Below are positions 36,537-48,700 of a DNA stretch of 64,000 nucleotides, piece by piece. The first letter of the stretch is position 1. Each line of letters begins with the position of its first letter. Made by a program: the position numbers and the translations under genes. The notes under the pieces were generated by a model. It saw nothing but the letters and a program-made list of their open reading frames with translations, was not told where the DNA came from and did no database searches. Source of the stretch: Larimichthys crocea (lineage: Eukaryota; Chordata; Actinopteri; Sciaenidae); the NCBI RefSeq assembly GCF_000972845.2, contig NC_040029.1, forward strand, positions 5,171,767-5,235,766, read 5' to 3'.

Positions 36537-39490
36537 CTCGTATACTTACAACTATTGTTTTCTTGTTCTAACGATAGACTGTTCTGAAGAACCAATGGGG
36601 AAATATTTTAATTAGAAATCCATTTTCCTATTCCCCATATTAACATCTACAGCTACATTAATTGGTACAGGTTTGATTCCCTGTAACCTGTCAACATTTC
36701 AAGGCTCCTTTTTTTTGGTTTGTTTTTCTTTTTTCTTTTTTTTTGCCTGAAAGCACAAACCGTGTTTCAGTCAACAGCAGAAGGATCACAGGCCTTGCAC
36801 TGTTGTACTTGGGGACTTCAACCAGTCATGATGAAAAACAGAGCTGTCCTGTCTTTTAACAGCTTGATTTTTCAGGTCCACAAACACTCAAGATACTCAA
36901 TTTGATGTTTTGTGAGCGATGATGGAATATTTCGTCGTTGATCCTGCAGATCAGTTGCATGGTACAAAATAATAAGAACACAAACATTAGAGACTTAACG
37001 CTGTAAACTGCAATTCAGTTATGATGCACACGTGTTAGTGTGTAAAGTTGATCTCGTGATCAATCTTATGACTCGAACTCGAACATTGATGGTTCTGTGA
37101 TTGTATTAAGGCTCCCTAGGTGTAAAGGTTAACTGAGTGAGTGAATGGACTATGTATAATGTGAGTGAGTTACTTTCCAATGAAGCACTTTTCATCTAAA
37201 GGTGCAGCTGTGGCCTTTGTTAGGAATATCCAAGTATTTACATGGTTGTGGTACTAATACTGCATGACTTAAAGATGATCACTTTCTACAAGAGGATAGA
37301 TGCAAGCTAGTAGAACAATCCACATGGGCTAACATGAAACATAAAGTCTTTTGTCTGTCTTTTATATATATATTTATCCAGAGGCTGCTTGCATCTGGGT
37401 TTTTATCCATGCATATTAGACACAGGTGCAGGAATGGCCCAAGGCACATCAGAGGGTTTTCTGCTTTTCCAGCAGAAGTCCCTATGGGCTTTCTCCTCCA
37501 ATGCTTCACGAGCCATTGCCTGGGGCAAGGATTTGAAAGGTGTCCACTGATAAATGAACACCCCATTCGAGCCAGACCTCTGTCCTTTGTTCCATCTCTT
37601 TTAGCTTGTACGGCTTTATTAGAAGCCATGCTGGTAGCAAGTTAGAGCACCATTGTAAAAAGGGATTCTGGGCAATGAAAGCCGGTTTGAAATTGCATTG
37701 CTTTCATTTTTATGGAATAGGAAGAAACAGCAGGGATGGGAAGGTGAGTATCCCGATGTCATAGCAGGTACGTTTCCAAAGAAACAATTTCAGGGTTTAA
37801 GGTGTCTTTGTTTATGAGGTAAGACCTATGCAGCTTATTTGGACATATTTTTATTGCAGATTGGATAAAATCTAGCTTATAGTCTCATGTAAAACCCCTT
37901 AACTTCTCTTGCAGTATGACTTCCCCCCCTTATAGAAAACTGCCTCATCCTCCACTGTGAAAGGCCTGTTTATGCAGGATGTAACAATTCAAGTTTTGGT
38001 TTGTTGATGCAGCAATAAAGTTTTTACTTACTAATTCTTTCAGTGAAAGAAAAACAGGATCCAACTCAAATGTAACAAAAATATCATCTGTAGTGTTTGT
38101 CATTCATAGCTCATTGTAGTCAATCAAACCTGGAAGTGTCAACCCATTAAAAAGAAATTAAATGACTTGATTGACTCCCTCAGGGACAATGAATTCACAA
38201 TATCACTTGCTTTGCGTTTCACTGGGCACACAAACACACGTACACAAAAAAAAAATAAACCCTGCACAGTGCTGCATATGCACCACTATTATCTATAGAC
38301 GATTAAATTCAAAACACTTGTCTCTGAGTAATGCTTTGTCTGCATTTGTACTCAGAGTGGAACAGTGCAAAAACATACAATGCATATCTGCCATACTAAT
38401 CCTCAGCATGCATAAGTAGGAGAATCTATCCATTTGTCCTCTGCTGTGGTTCCTCTTTGTTAGAATGCTGATATGGCCTGAATGGTTGGGCAAACAGAAT
38501 AATTATGTATATTTCTGCTTAATACAGCACATCAAGTCAGATGTTGGAGGAAAACACTGCTCTTGGATTCGCTTACATTGTTGTATACTATCAGTCGGTA
38601 TTGTTCAATCCATAATGCACAATTAATTCCAGGGGTTATTTTTTGTTTTTGCTTTTTATTGGGTTGAAGTATCTTGTGGCTGTGTTGCATTTTGGTTTAG
38701 TGAAGCTATTGTCCATGTAGAGATCGGTGTGTACATATTTATGATCCGTCTCTGACCTTTCCAGTGCAAAACAGTGAACTTAGAAATAATGCTTTCTTGT
38801 CAACTATGATTAAACAGACTAATTTAAGTAACTGAATTTAAGTGCTGTGCTGCTATGATTGCTATGCCTGATTAGCTGTGCTGTGCAAAAAAAGCGACTT
38901 CTCTGCCCTCGCTTGTAAATCAGTGTTTGTGCTTGTTTGTGGTCAGGATCCGTGTTGCACTTTAACGGATCTGGTGTCATGGCAGAGGTCTAAAGATTAG
39001 AGAAGTGGTCTGTGGGCTCCCAGTGGGAAAATCTATGTGAGAAATGTGAACAAGCAACACACATACTGTGAATTGGCCTTCACCGAGACACTTATCAATG
39101 ATTTGCTTCTTTCTGTCGGGCAACACTCACACCCTTTGGCTGTACATGGCAGGTCCTATATATGAATGTGTATTAAATGTACTGTACTTAAAGTTTGTAG
39201 CATTCCTGGGGAAAAATATGAGGTGGTCAGCAAAACCTTGAAAAGTGGCTACTAATGTGATCCTTTGAAAATATTTTCACACTTTACATATTTAAATAAG
39301 TCACAAGCTGCTGACCACCTTTCTTTACCCTTACCTCATCAGTTCAGTGCCTAACTGCTGATGTTTAAAGCGAAAGATGAAATGAATTATTCTCTTTAAA
39401 CTACATTTTTTGTTCTTGTAAATATTATCACTCATACACAACCTACTCATGCTGTGCATACTGTAAATACTGTCATCTGTATATAGTACT

Positions 39491-39508
39491 TTGTTGTTGT
39501 TGTTGTTG
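39491..39508. repeat. (TTG)6 microsatellite
   Basis: Six perfect TTG units. Confidence 0.95.
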
Positions 39509-41349
39509 CTCATGTTTATTCTGAATAATCAAAAAGTGAATTATGTCTTTTTTGGAGAGTGATCCGTGGAAAAAGTTTGGCTTTGTTGGTCTCGTTCTAT
39601 TACACTCGCTGTCCTTCGTCATGTAAAAGAAAAGATCCCATTAAACTGAAAATGGGTTGTGGTGCTATTATTGTATTAAACACACAATCGACTCCCTTGT
39701 TATCCACTTGTGTCTTCACAATGGATGCTTGGAGGGGCTGTGTGAGAAGTCCCTAAATGTGCCTGTTTGGTTACTTGGCAGTGAGCTGAAACGAGCAGAA
39801 TCCTCTTTCTGTGCTCTGCACAGCTGCAATTTATTTTATATGAAATAGAAACTAGAGAGTTCATGTAAGGTCTCACTTTAGACTCTCTGAAGTAATAACT
39901 ATGCATTTATTCTTTTTTTCTCACCTCTGAACATGGATTACAATCAGAGTAAGAGGGAGGCTTCGGAGGTTACTGTGGATGACTTTTGGCAGGCCTGAAT
40001 ACAGAACGGAATAAAAAGGGCACACACACATTGCTTAAGCAACGAAACAGAACATTTCCAAAATACTCTAGTAGTTGTCTGAAATATTTCATGCGCCTCC
40101 CCATTCATCTGCATTACACTGTGAGCTCTGTCCTCTTATCTTTGGTATTCAGTTGTACTGCATGTAGCTTCCTGTACTTGTTATCTCCAGGGATTTACTG
40201 CGATGTCTCTTTATTTCTGTTGATGACGTGCTTACTTTTTTTTTCAGGATCGGACACTTACAGGGACCACAAGGCCAACAACATTTATGCTCTTAAATGG
40301 ACTGGCTTGTTGTTTTTCCGAGGCAAACCTTGAATAATATTCAGTGAATTTCCTCTGAGTCCATGTTTGATTTATTTTACAATTCATCTTGATTTTTTAC
40401 GAAAACAAAAATATTTTAAATCAGCACAGCAGTTAGGAAACCACGACTGTGCTGTCAGGAGTTGGCTGGTTGACAACAAGGCAAACTGGAGACTGTCACT
40501 GTCAGACACCGGCCATTTACCCCTGTGGACACGGCAAGGACAATAGCTCTATCTATTCAGAAGAGTCGCATGTATTTTTCCAAAACAAGCAGATTATTTT
40601 GCTTTTCGACCCACCAGTTGGTTGCCTCAGCATTTAAAGTTTCCTTGCTGCAGTGCAGGTAATATTTCCAATTTTCTCTTCACTAAAAAAATCACTCCTC
40701 AACAAAACTGTTACCACATGTCGCCCCCCAGTGAACACTGATGCCAGTTGTAGATTCACAATCATATTCCCTGACACTGATTGAGACAAATTTAGCCTCT
40801 CTCCTCCCCTCTGCTCTACAGTCATTAGTCCCCATTTCTTCAGCAGACATTGATGAGTCCCCAGACAAATGATGCTTACCTTTCCACAGTCTTCCAGTAA
40901 TTCCAGCAATATTACCCATAGCAGTCACTCACAGCAAACGCATCATTCTGTTATTCATGCATATGTAAAAAGACAGCCTCCGACATGTGCTCCTATTTGG
41001 AAATGGAAAAAACAATCCCTTCTCTGCCTCTAGTTTCTATTAGGCATGGTCCGAGGGCCCGGCATGTCACTCTGATGAAGAGTAGCTGTAAATAAAATAC
41101 GCCACCACAACAAGACCTTGGTTCCTATTAGAGAGCGGCCGCTCATCATCCGTCTCTCCCGTGTATTTATCTACTGCCGCTACAGTAGGTCCACAACATA
41201 TATTTCCCTTCTCTTTGCCGACTTCTTCTTTCTGCTATTACAGGAGGAAGAATCAAGGACACGCCGACAGTCCGTTAAATTTACTGTCTTCACACCCGTC
41301 GCAACACACAACTCTGGGTGGACGTCAACATTAATACATCAGATAAAGG

Positions 41350-41560
41350 ATAGAATCTTCCCTCCACATTAATGGGGCTACTCGCAATTGGGCCAATAAT
41401 AAGGCTCCTCTTAATTGGACAAGACAGTGATTCTTAACAGGGGATGTCGGCGCACAGCACAGATTCAATTATAGCGAGCCATTTGACTTTCTAATTGATA
41501 TTAAAGGACGTTATATATGGCAGGAACCTGTCAGCAAGAACTTTGGAGGGGAGGGGGAGG
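41350..41560. promoter_or_regulatory. Candidate conserved non-coding element
   Basis: A unique stretch with CCAAT, several AATTG and TAATT words and no repeat signature lies about 5 kb after exon 2. Dense homeodomain-core words in unique DNA are typical of intronic developmental enhancers, but they are also expected in AT-rich sequence. Confidence 0.25.
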
Positions 41561-41630
41561 GGCTTGCAGCAGTCGTGAACCTCACTGCCGTCGTTTTTTT
41601 TTTCCACATGAAAACATCTGAATGTTGGAT

Positions 41631-41716
41631 GATTCCTGAAGAAATAAGAAAAATTACATTAATAATAATACAGGATTCCTGAAGAAATAAGAAAAATTAC
41701 ATTAATAATAATACAG
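41631..41716. repeat. Perfect 43-bp tandem duplication
   Basis: Copy one spans 41631-41673 and copy two 41674-41716. They are identical, each beginning gattcctgaagaaataagaa and ending aataataatacag. Identity over 43 bases with no spacer points to a recent duplication. The unit resembles no transposon I know. Confidence 0.95.
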
Positions 41717-41841
41717 AAGTGCAATCAGACCGATTATATACCGCTTGAGGATGTCAGTGATAACAGTTTAGGATGTAAAGGCTTGAAATTAAGTTAAAAA
41801 ATGCTTCAAAACTGAGGCTGAAAACCGAACGCTGAAATTCC

Positions 41842-41843
<2 letters not shown>

Positions 41844-41873
<30 letters not shown>
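41844..41873. repeat. (CT)n microsatellite, 30 bases
   Basis: Uninterrupted CT run followed by a further pyrimidine-rich stretch to about 41899. Confidence 0.97.
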
Positions 41874-41876
<3 letters not shown>

Positions 41877-43307
41877 CCTCCCTCCCTTCCTCTATCTCTC
41901 GTCACACACGTACAGAGGCACACACCCGTGAATACCCGCGGTTCATCTTCCTCCGGTCAATACCACATACCTGCCACAAATGTTGAATGATTGCCTCCAC
42001 TGCACCGCACGTTCATTGCGCAGGGAGATTGATCACACACATGATATTAGAAATGAAATGGCTTGCCACATGGAGTTGTTTTCCCTCCTGCCGCTCGGCA
42101 AGAGAGAGGGAGAGAGAGGAGTGACTCAACAAGTGTGCCACATATAGGCCTCTTGACAGCTGGGGTTACTATGGATATGTGTTTGGGGTTGGGGACACAT
42201 GCCACAGTCCCCTGTGTGAGATGGATGACGATCAATCACCTGATTTATGAGCGGAATAGTCTCTATGTGGCCTGTTTCCTGACCTGTAATAATGTTACAA
42301 CACCACAGCAATTGAGAAAAATGCCAGGAAAGGGTGGAGAGCGCTGCAGCTCAGCCAAGATCCATGGAGTAGCTGTAGGTTGAGGTGCTTAAAGCTCAAG
42401 TGCAACGTCCATGCTTCTGTGTGTGGATCCAATTAGTTGTTTTTTTATTTATTTGATGCATGTGAGGCATTGGTGTCCCCCACAGGCGTATGAAGGCCTG
42501 TGGGATGATTGGATTTTTGGATTTGGGTTTACTGAAATCCAGCTAATAGGGTCAAATACTTATGAAACAATAATCTTTAAAATCACAATAAACATGAAGT
42601 CCATTGCAGTACGTGACTGCATTTAGTGGCCATTAGAGGAACTGCATTTTCTGTGGGAAAGCACAAATTTATACTATCACTGGGACCAGAGCCAGTCCTT
42701 TGTAAATTACAGACTTGATTATACCAAAAAAAATTGGATTTAGTGTTAAGTTCCTCTTTAAAATTTGTTTTCAGCCTCGGTGATTGTTGCTCGCAGTATT
42801 TTTAATTCCATTTGATGTTTAATTATATACACATGGCTTGTCAAATATATAAAGCAGGTGTCTACAGGCTTACACACTCGTTTGATGCCTCCGTTTTTAT
42901 GCCAGATGCAGAAATATGAGCGGGGTAACATGCTTTTGGTTGCATTTGTATTGATTTTGTAGCATCATAAATCTGAAGTTGCTCCTGTTCATTTTTGCAT
43001 GATTTGTTTGAAATGCTCTCCATTTGTCACTGATGGAAAAAAAGCTTTTACTTCGTAAGGAAACAGTGTGTTGCTCACTTAGAATCGTCTGTCACTGTGA
43101 TGTGTGTTGGTGGTTTTAAACGACACTAAGTGAACTAGAGTATTTCATTTTTAGTCTTGGTATTTTGACAGCTTCTGAAAATGTACTTTATCAGTCCCCT
43201 TTTAAGGAGTTATGATTTATTTACTCCCGGTCGGAGTAGTCACAGTAGTAATTGTTGTTATTTTCCGTAAGTCATTTTAGAGTGTCTCACCTTTTGTCTG
43301 TAGCTTT

Positions 43308-43527
43308 TTAAAGGTCCACTGTGTGAGATTTATGGGGCTCTATTTACAGAATCTGCCATGTTGAACCATCATGTTCCTACAGTTGCCCAGAACGGACAAA
43401 CACTGGCTCTGGATATGACCTTTTGTGCATTTTGCTCTAGTTTCCCAGAGGAGAGGGTGAGGCAAGCAGGTTGCAATCAGAAACTACACCACTAGATGTC
43501 ACTAAATCAAAAAAAAAACTTTAAAGT
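43308..43527. mobile_element. Decayed MITE (ttaaaggtccagtgtgtagg family)
   Basis: It begins ttaaaggtccactgtgtgag and ends with ccactagatgtcactaaatc, an A-run and actttaaag. The internal sequence includes acagttgcccagaacggaca, aacactggctct, gaggagagggtgaggca and ggttgcaatcagaaac. All of these match pieces of a short non-autonomous element common in percomorph fish, whose two ends are taaaggtccagtgtgtagga and its complement. About 220 bases remain and no coding capacity is present. Confidence 0.7.
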
Positions 43528-44039
43528 TATGAGTCTTTCTTAAACTTTGAGCTAAAACCAAAATGTGAAGATCTGAAATATATAAAGTTCTGCGATAAAC
43601 TTCAATTACCTTCCACCTTCATGTGTTGTGCTCGTCTGTCTGCAGGCATTCAACATTAAATACAATATATTGCACTTATTATCACCACTTTTAATATGTC
43701 TCTCTGGAAGATAATACATTAATTTCAGGCTCCCATAGCAAATTATGCAGCCCACTTTACCAGCTGGGGCATTTGGTACCAATTTGAGAGATTATATGTG
43801 TGGATGATAATGAGCTTTAGTCCGAAAGAGGATTTAAACATGGAGAAGGCTGGCCGCTGCTTAATTTAAGAAAATCTGGCTCTCAGGTTTTAAAGAAGAG
43901 GACTTTAGGGGAAATAATGAAACTCACTGGAGGAAGAGGGGGGGGAAAAGGAAGAAAAGTAAATAAGGAAAATTTCTAATAAGGGCAATTTAGACAATAA
44001 CAATAATAGTCACGAAAATTATTAAAAAATTCTCGACTG

Positions 44040-44760
44040 CTTGGCTCTCACAAAGCTGATCGACGTCGGGAAATGAAGCTGTAGTCTCTCAGTACTATGC
44101 AAATCGCCCCGGAGGCGGTGATGGGATTGTACCCAAAAATATCACACATTTTAACCTGGGGCTGCACTGCATGATTAATCCACGTGGGTACTCCCCTTCA
44201 TTCTGCAGAGCTCTTTGCCAGTATCAGTCTGTGTACCCAGCGATCTTAGCACAATTTCTATGTATTTCTGTTTATGTCCAAATTTCCTGCTTCTGTCACA
44301 ATTGAGATTTTTAGTCCCTTTCAAAAAACAGAACCGCTCCCATCATTTCAATGCCATTGTTGTTCCCCGTGATCTCTCTGCCGTTTCTCTCTGTTATCTT
44401 GCCTGTCTCCCCTCGACCTCCTGAGCATAGAAAGTGATGGTTATTGCCTCCATTGATTGGCGACTTTCTCCTGGAGGCCAGACAGGATTGCTGGGGAGTA
44501 AGATAGATGTCTCGCAGAATAATTAAAGCAATACACTGATGCCTAATCCCATAATCATCATTAGATTTTAACTGGTTCGAAGCAAGCGGCTGTCCTGCTT
44601 TTTGTTCATGTGAGAACACGTTTCTTGCGGCAGCATCTGTGATTTCTGTTTGTGGAGCTAATTTGAAAATAGCACCTTCCCTAATATGTAGACGAGAGAC
44701 CAAATTCCATGCTTTGCCCCTTTTTAAATTACACACCTGCAGCATCTGTTTGAGTGGAGT
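44040..44760. promoter_or_regulatory. Candidate conserved non-coding element with POU octamer
   Basis: Unique, balanced sequence holds a perfect octamer ATGCAAAT at 44097-44104, directly followed by a GC-rich cgccccggaggcgg block. The minus strand is open for 144 codons (44311-44745), but the protein shows no recognisable domain, so I treat this as non-coding. It sits in il1rapl1 intron 2. Confidence 0.3.
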
Positions 44761-46179
44761 GAAATTGGGCTAAATGATAGCTCACATCCCTCCTTGATAA
44801 AAGGTCTAGCTGGAGAAGCGGGAGCAGACCCTCCTCCTGTTAAAAAGTATTGAGTTTTTTTTTCTGTCATTTGTGGAAATCAGACAAACTAGTAATTTGA
44901 TTTCCACTTGTCTCAGACTATGCAATCTCTGAGACATTCGATTCTTTTTTTTCCCAGTGTTGCGACTCCTAGAGTACATTGGTTTTCTATTGATTGAAGC
45001 GCTAACTTTGTTTTGGGCTGATGCAACTCAGTTAAGTTTGATTTCTGAGGGGAGATCATTGATCTGCATGGCAACACTGTCTCTTGTCATTTTCCAACTT
45101 TATTGGCCCTTTTATAATTAGCCTCATACTTCACCTGCTGGTTTTCCAATGTACAGTACAGGGATTTGAAAAGCACATATTTACTTTTATATCACACTTA
45201 AAATGTATTTTTTCCTCTATTATAAATGCATTATTTTTTTTTTACGCCATCTGTGTTCAGCAGAATGCAATGTATAACCAATGACCTATAGCTTTACTCA
45301 GGGATCGTTTCTCTTGATTGATGGCTTGGGGCAAAAGATGAGATTTTCATTGGGTTTCTTTTTTCCCACATGACTGTCACTGCTACACACAATAGTTAAT
45401 CTGCCATCTTCTGTTGCCATAACAACACATGTATCCGTTTGTGGAGGTTTCTGCCCATGTACAGGAATGATTGTTTGTATTTGTGAAGGGGATGTGATGA
45501 AAGATAAGCAAATCAATTCGAAGAGGCTTGATAGTGTCAAGACTGTATCTTTCTAATGCATTTATTCATGCACTGAGTAAAGATGCGGATTATGTGCAAC
45601 TGTTCAATACAGTAATGAGTTTGTTTTTCCACAAACTCAGAATTAAGGAGTGGAATTAAAGCACACATTTCGTTTTTTATTATGTAATGAAATGATTTAC
45701 GGGACTTTTTTCCTTGTGAGAAATATCACATACCAAATGTGACCAGAAGAATCCTCAAAGCCATCATTAACTTTTCTTTTTTTTTGTTGATTATGTCTAA
45801 TAATCTCGTCTGGATAAGTGACATACGCACATGTAAGGTCATATGTGAGGTCAATCATTAGAATATGGCAGCAAGAGTGAGACGTTCCAGTGTTTCCATC
45901 ACAAATCAATCCTGATTTGTTTTCTCGATGCACTTCTAATGTGCGACTGATCTCCCAAGCTTCACAGAAAATGAAGAGTAAATGGATCCAATGCATCTGC
46001 GCCATAACAGTATAGTTAAGTCTCATACTGTAGCAGTCCCTCAAGAATATCCTGCATTGCTTCCCTTGACCTGAGAAGCTTGTCCAGAAGTGTGCCTACT
46101 TAATTGAGACCTACTCACAATGGAGGCAGACACTCGATAATGAGAACTATCGGACGGCATACCTAATTTTCCGTCCCTC

Positions 46180-46450
46180 CCAAAGTTTCACCTTGTAAAC
46201 CAATTATGTGCTTGTTAGGAGCGCACTGGAAAAATTCAGATGACTGATAATGTCACTGGATGGGAAGTTTGTGGCCTTTTCCAGCCTTTAGCATTGTGGG
46301 TGTGAAAGAAACGGCGTGAATTGCGATTTTTAATTACCCGTCCCTGCACAATGAGGCTGTGGTCGCTTGAGAGGTGAAGTTTTGTGAATGCAGGAAGTCT
46401 CCCAACAACGTCGCGTTTGATGAGGCTGTCAAGCTCTCTCGCGTCAGCCA
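46180..46450. promoter_or_regulatory. Candidate conserved non-coding element
   Basis: Unique sequence contains ccaattatgt, taattacccg and scattered CpGs without simple repeats, a texture unlike the surrounding AT-rich intron. It is a low-confidence call from texture only. Confidence 0.22.
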
Positions 46451-48199
46451 GGCACTCAGCGTGTGGCCTTTTTCAATGCTCCTTTATTGGAAAGTTTGAA
46501 CACATCCTCTCTCACTGTGTTCATTCCCTGTTCACAGTCTCCCCGTCGCTCAATGACAGCTAAGAACAAAAAAAACACTACTCTCTTGTTCTCTTTGTAC
46601 ATTTTCTATCCTTTCGTTTTTCCTTTTTTTCCCCATTCTTTTTTTTTTTAGTCAAACTGGGATTGGTCAAAGCACAATCAGTCTATTTCTGCAACTAGCA
46701 GGGACACAGTGAATCCTTACAGGTCTCGTGGGAGTCTTGCCAAGTTTGGGGCTTTTCAGTTTTCCTTTTTTTTTTGCAATGGTGAAAGGATGTAAGCTCG
46801 CTTGCCGACGAGTACGCCTTTGTTAGTTGCAGGAGACTGACGCACTGCAGGAGTTTTGGAAACAAACCAGGTTGCCTCTATTCTCTAGGCCCTGGCTGCT
46901 TTTCTCACCACTGTTCTGAAGATACATGCAGGTCCCATTCAAATCCTACCGCTTAGCATTTTTATTATAATTAGCAGGGAATTACTTGGTACTCCCCTCT
47001 TAGGAAAGTATGTCATTTCATCCAAAGCTAAAGGACCTATTGTTTTGGAAAGAATACTACTTTAATTAAGATGCACCAAACACGCCTTTAAAAATCCACT
47101 CTGTTCAAAATTCAGCTCAACTATTCCCTGTAAGCATGCCTTGTAATTTCATTTGGCATGATTTAAAGTGAAGTTCCGTCACATATTTACTGTCATGTTT
47201 ATTGCTTGCGTTTGATGTGGTGCATGGTTGAAATATTTAAGACCTCCATATTTATGATCCTCCAGGGCCCAAAAAATGTTAGAAGATGGCAGCTGATTTC
47301 CCTGCAGTGCAATGATCAATAAATTCTACATATCAATTAAGTTCCACTGTCATCTCCAAGGCCTCTCCCAGGGATAAACCTCTCTCTGGTCTCTTAACGG
47401 CCAATCACAGCACAGCGTGGCACTGCACAGCCTCCCCCCCCCATAGCTCCTCTGCATTCCTGAAACAAACATGTACGCATACAGAGCTGCTGCATTAGGA
47501 CTGTGCGTTTCTCAGTGAGGCACGAGGGAGAAGAGGGGATCTTCATCTGTAATTTACAAGAAGTGTCTTTCATTTATTTCTTTTTATATGACAGATAGTG
47601 GCAGCTCTGTAAATGTGAAAAGTTCTCAGCTGTGGATCAAATAGCCATGAAATGCTTTTACGGCCTCGGTGGCCTTCTAAAACGATTAGATTCTATTAGC
47701 CTCTGAAACGTAAATAAAAGATTGAGAACATGGGAAAATTTCAGTCCTTCAAATGCAAACAGTTTGCTTCTGATGTCTTTTTTAGACTCTCAACATGTCC
47801 CTTCTCTTTTTAACTCCTTTTTTAGCATTATAGAAACAAGTCTCTTATGTCAAAAACAACACACCACTGGTTGGAAGATTGAGGTACTGTAGATTTTTAT
47901 TGTGGTAGTACCATCAACACAGTGTCAAGTCTCCATCAGCATCGTCTGCTGAGGGGCACTATAGATGATAGTGGGCGTTGCATCACTGTATCCTGCCAGT
48001 GGCCAAGCAACACGGCACGCTGCAACCTCACAATCTTGAGCGTTCCTGCACTCTCAGCACATCCCCTCACATGAACCCGCCCTCTGAAACGGGATTAAAA
48101 ATCCTCCTCAACCTTTGCCGGCGTTGTGCATGTGATCTTGCCAGAGGGCACCTAAACTGCCCCCCGCCCCTCCCTTCCCCTAAGATCAAAAATAGTTAC

Positions 48200-48700
48200 A
48201 ATAAATTGCTGTATGAAAATGCAATGTTCAGGCAGCCAATTAAGTTTGATTCGTGAAGTGTTACCCTCTGAGCGTGTGTAATGAGGCCCATAGCTTAACT
48301 GTGAAGTCTGCTAGCCTTTTTATTTTCCATTCAGCCTAATGAGTGGTGGAGATGCTATTGTTTCCCATCAAATCAGATGATACAGATCAAATTGCTTGAT
48401 GAATGATTAGCATCCCCTTCCACAAGGGCGCTGACCTTCTAATTTTCTCTGCACCTGCAGAGACAATCAATTAAAAGAGACGATGGCGACGATTCATATT
48501 TGGCAGTCAGTACGCTGTTGAATTTCAACGTGCATTTATCTGTCCAGGTTTAATAGACACATCTGGTAAAATGTTCATGGTAATGGCGTTTTGTTCCAAA
48601 ATGAAAGTATCAAAATCCCATTCTAACAGCATTCATTTGCTCGACATTGAAATTCAAATATGGCCTGATTATAATGTTTAATATGCATGCCACCCTCAGT
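48200..48700. promoter_or_regulatory. Candidate conserved non-coding element
   Basis: About 500 bases of unique sequence are dense in homeodomain-type words (caattaag, attagc, caattaaaag, taatatgcatg) and contain agggcgctgacc, all within il1rapl1 intron 2. A perfect octamer ATGCAAAT lies shortly downstream at 48874-48881. No coding frame of note crosses it. This is inference from motif density, not from conservation data. Confidence 0.3.

Noticed and set aside
42411..42626. Open frame containing a DDW motif near 42507, considered as the next il1rapl1 exon
   Set aside because: The surrounding residues do not match the family and no phase 1 acceptor lies upstream.
44311..44745. 144-codon open frame on the minus strand
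   Set aside because: No domain or signal recognised. It coincides with unique DNA that may be regulatory, which can be stop-poor without being coding.
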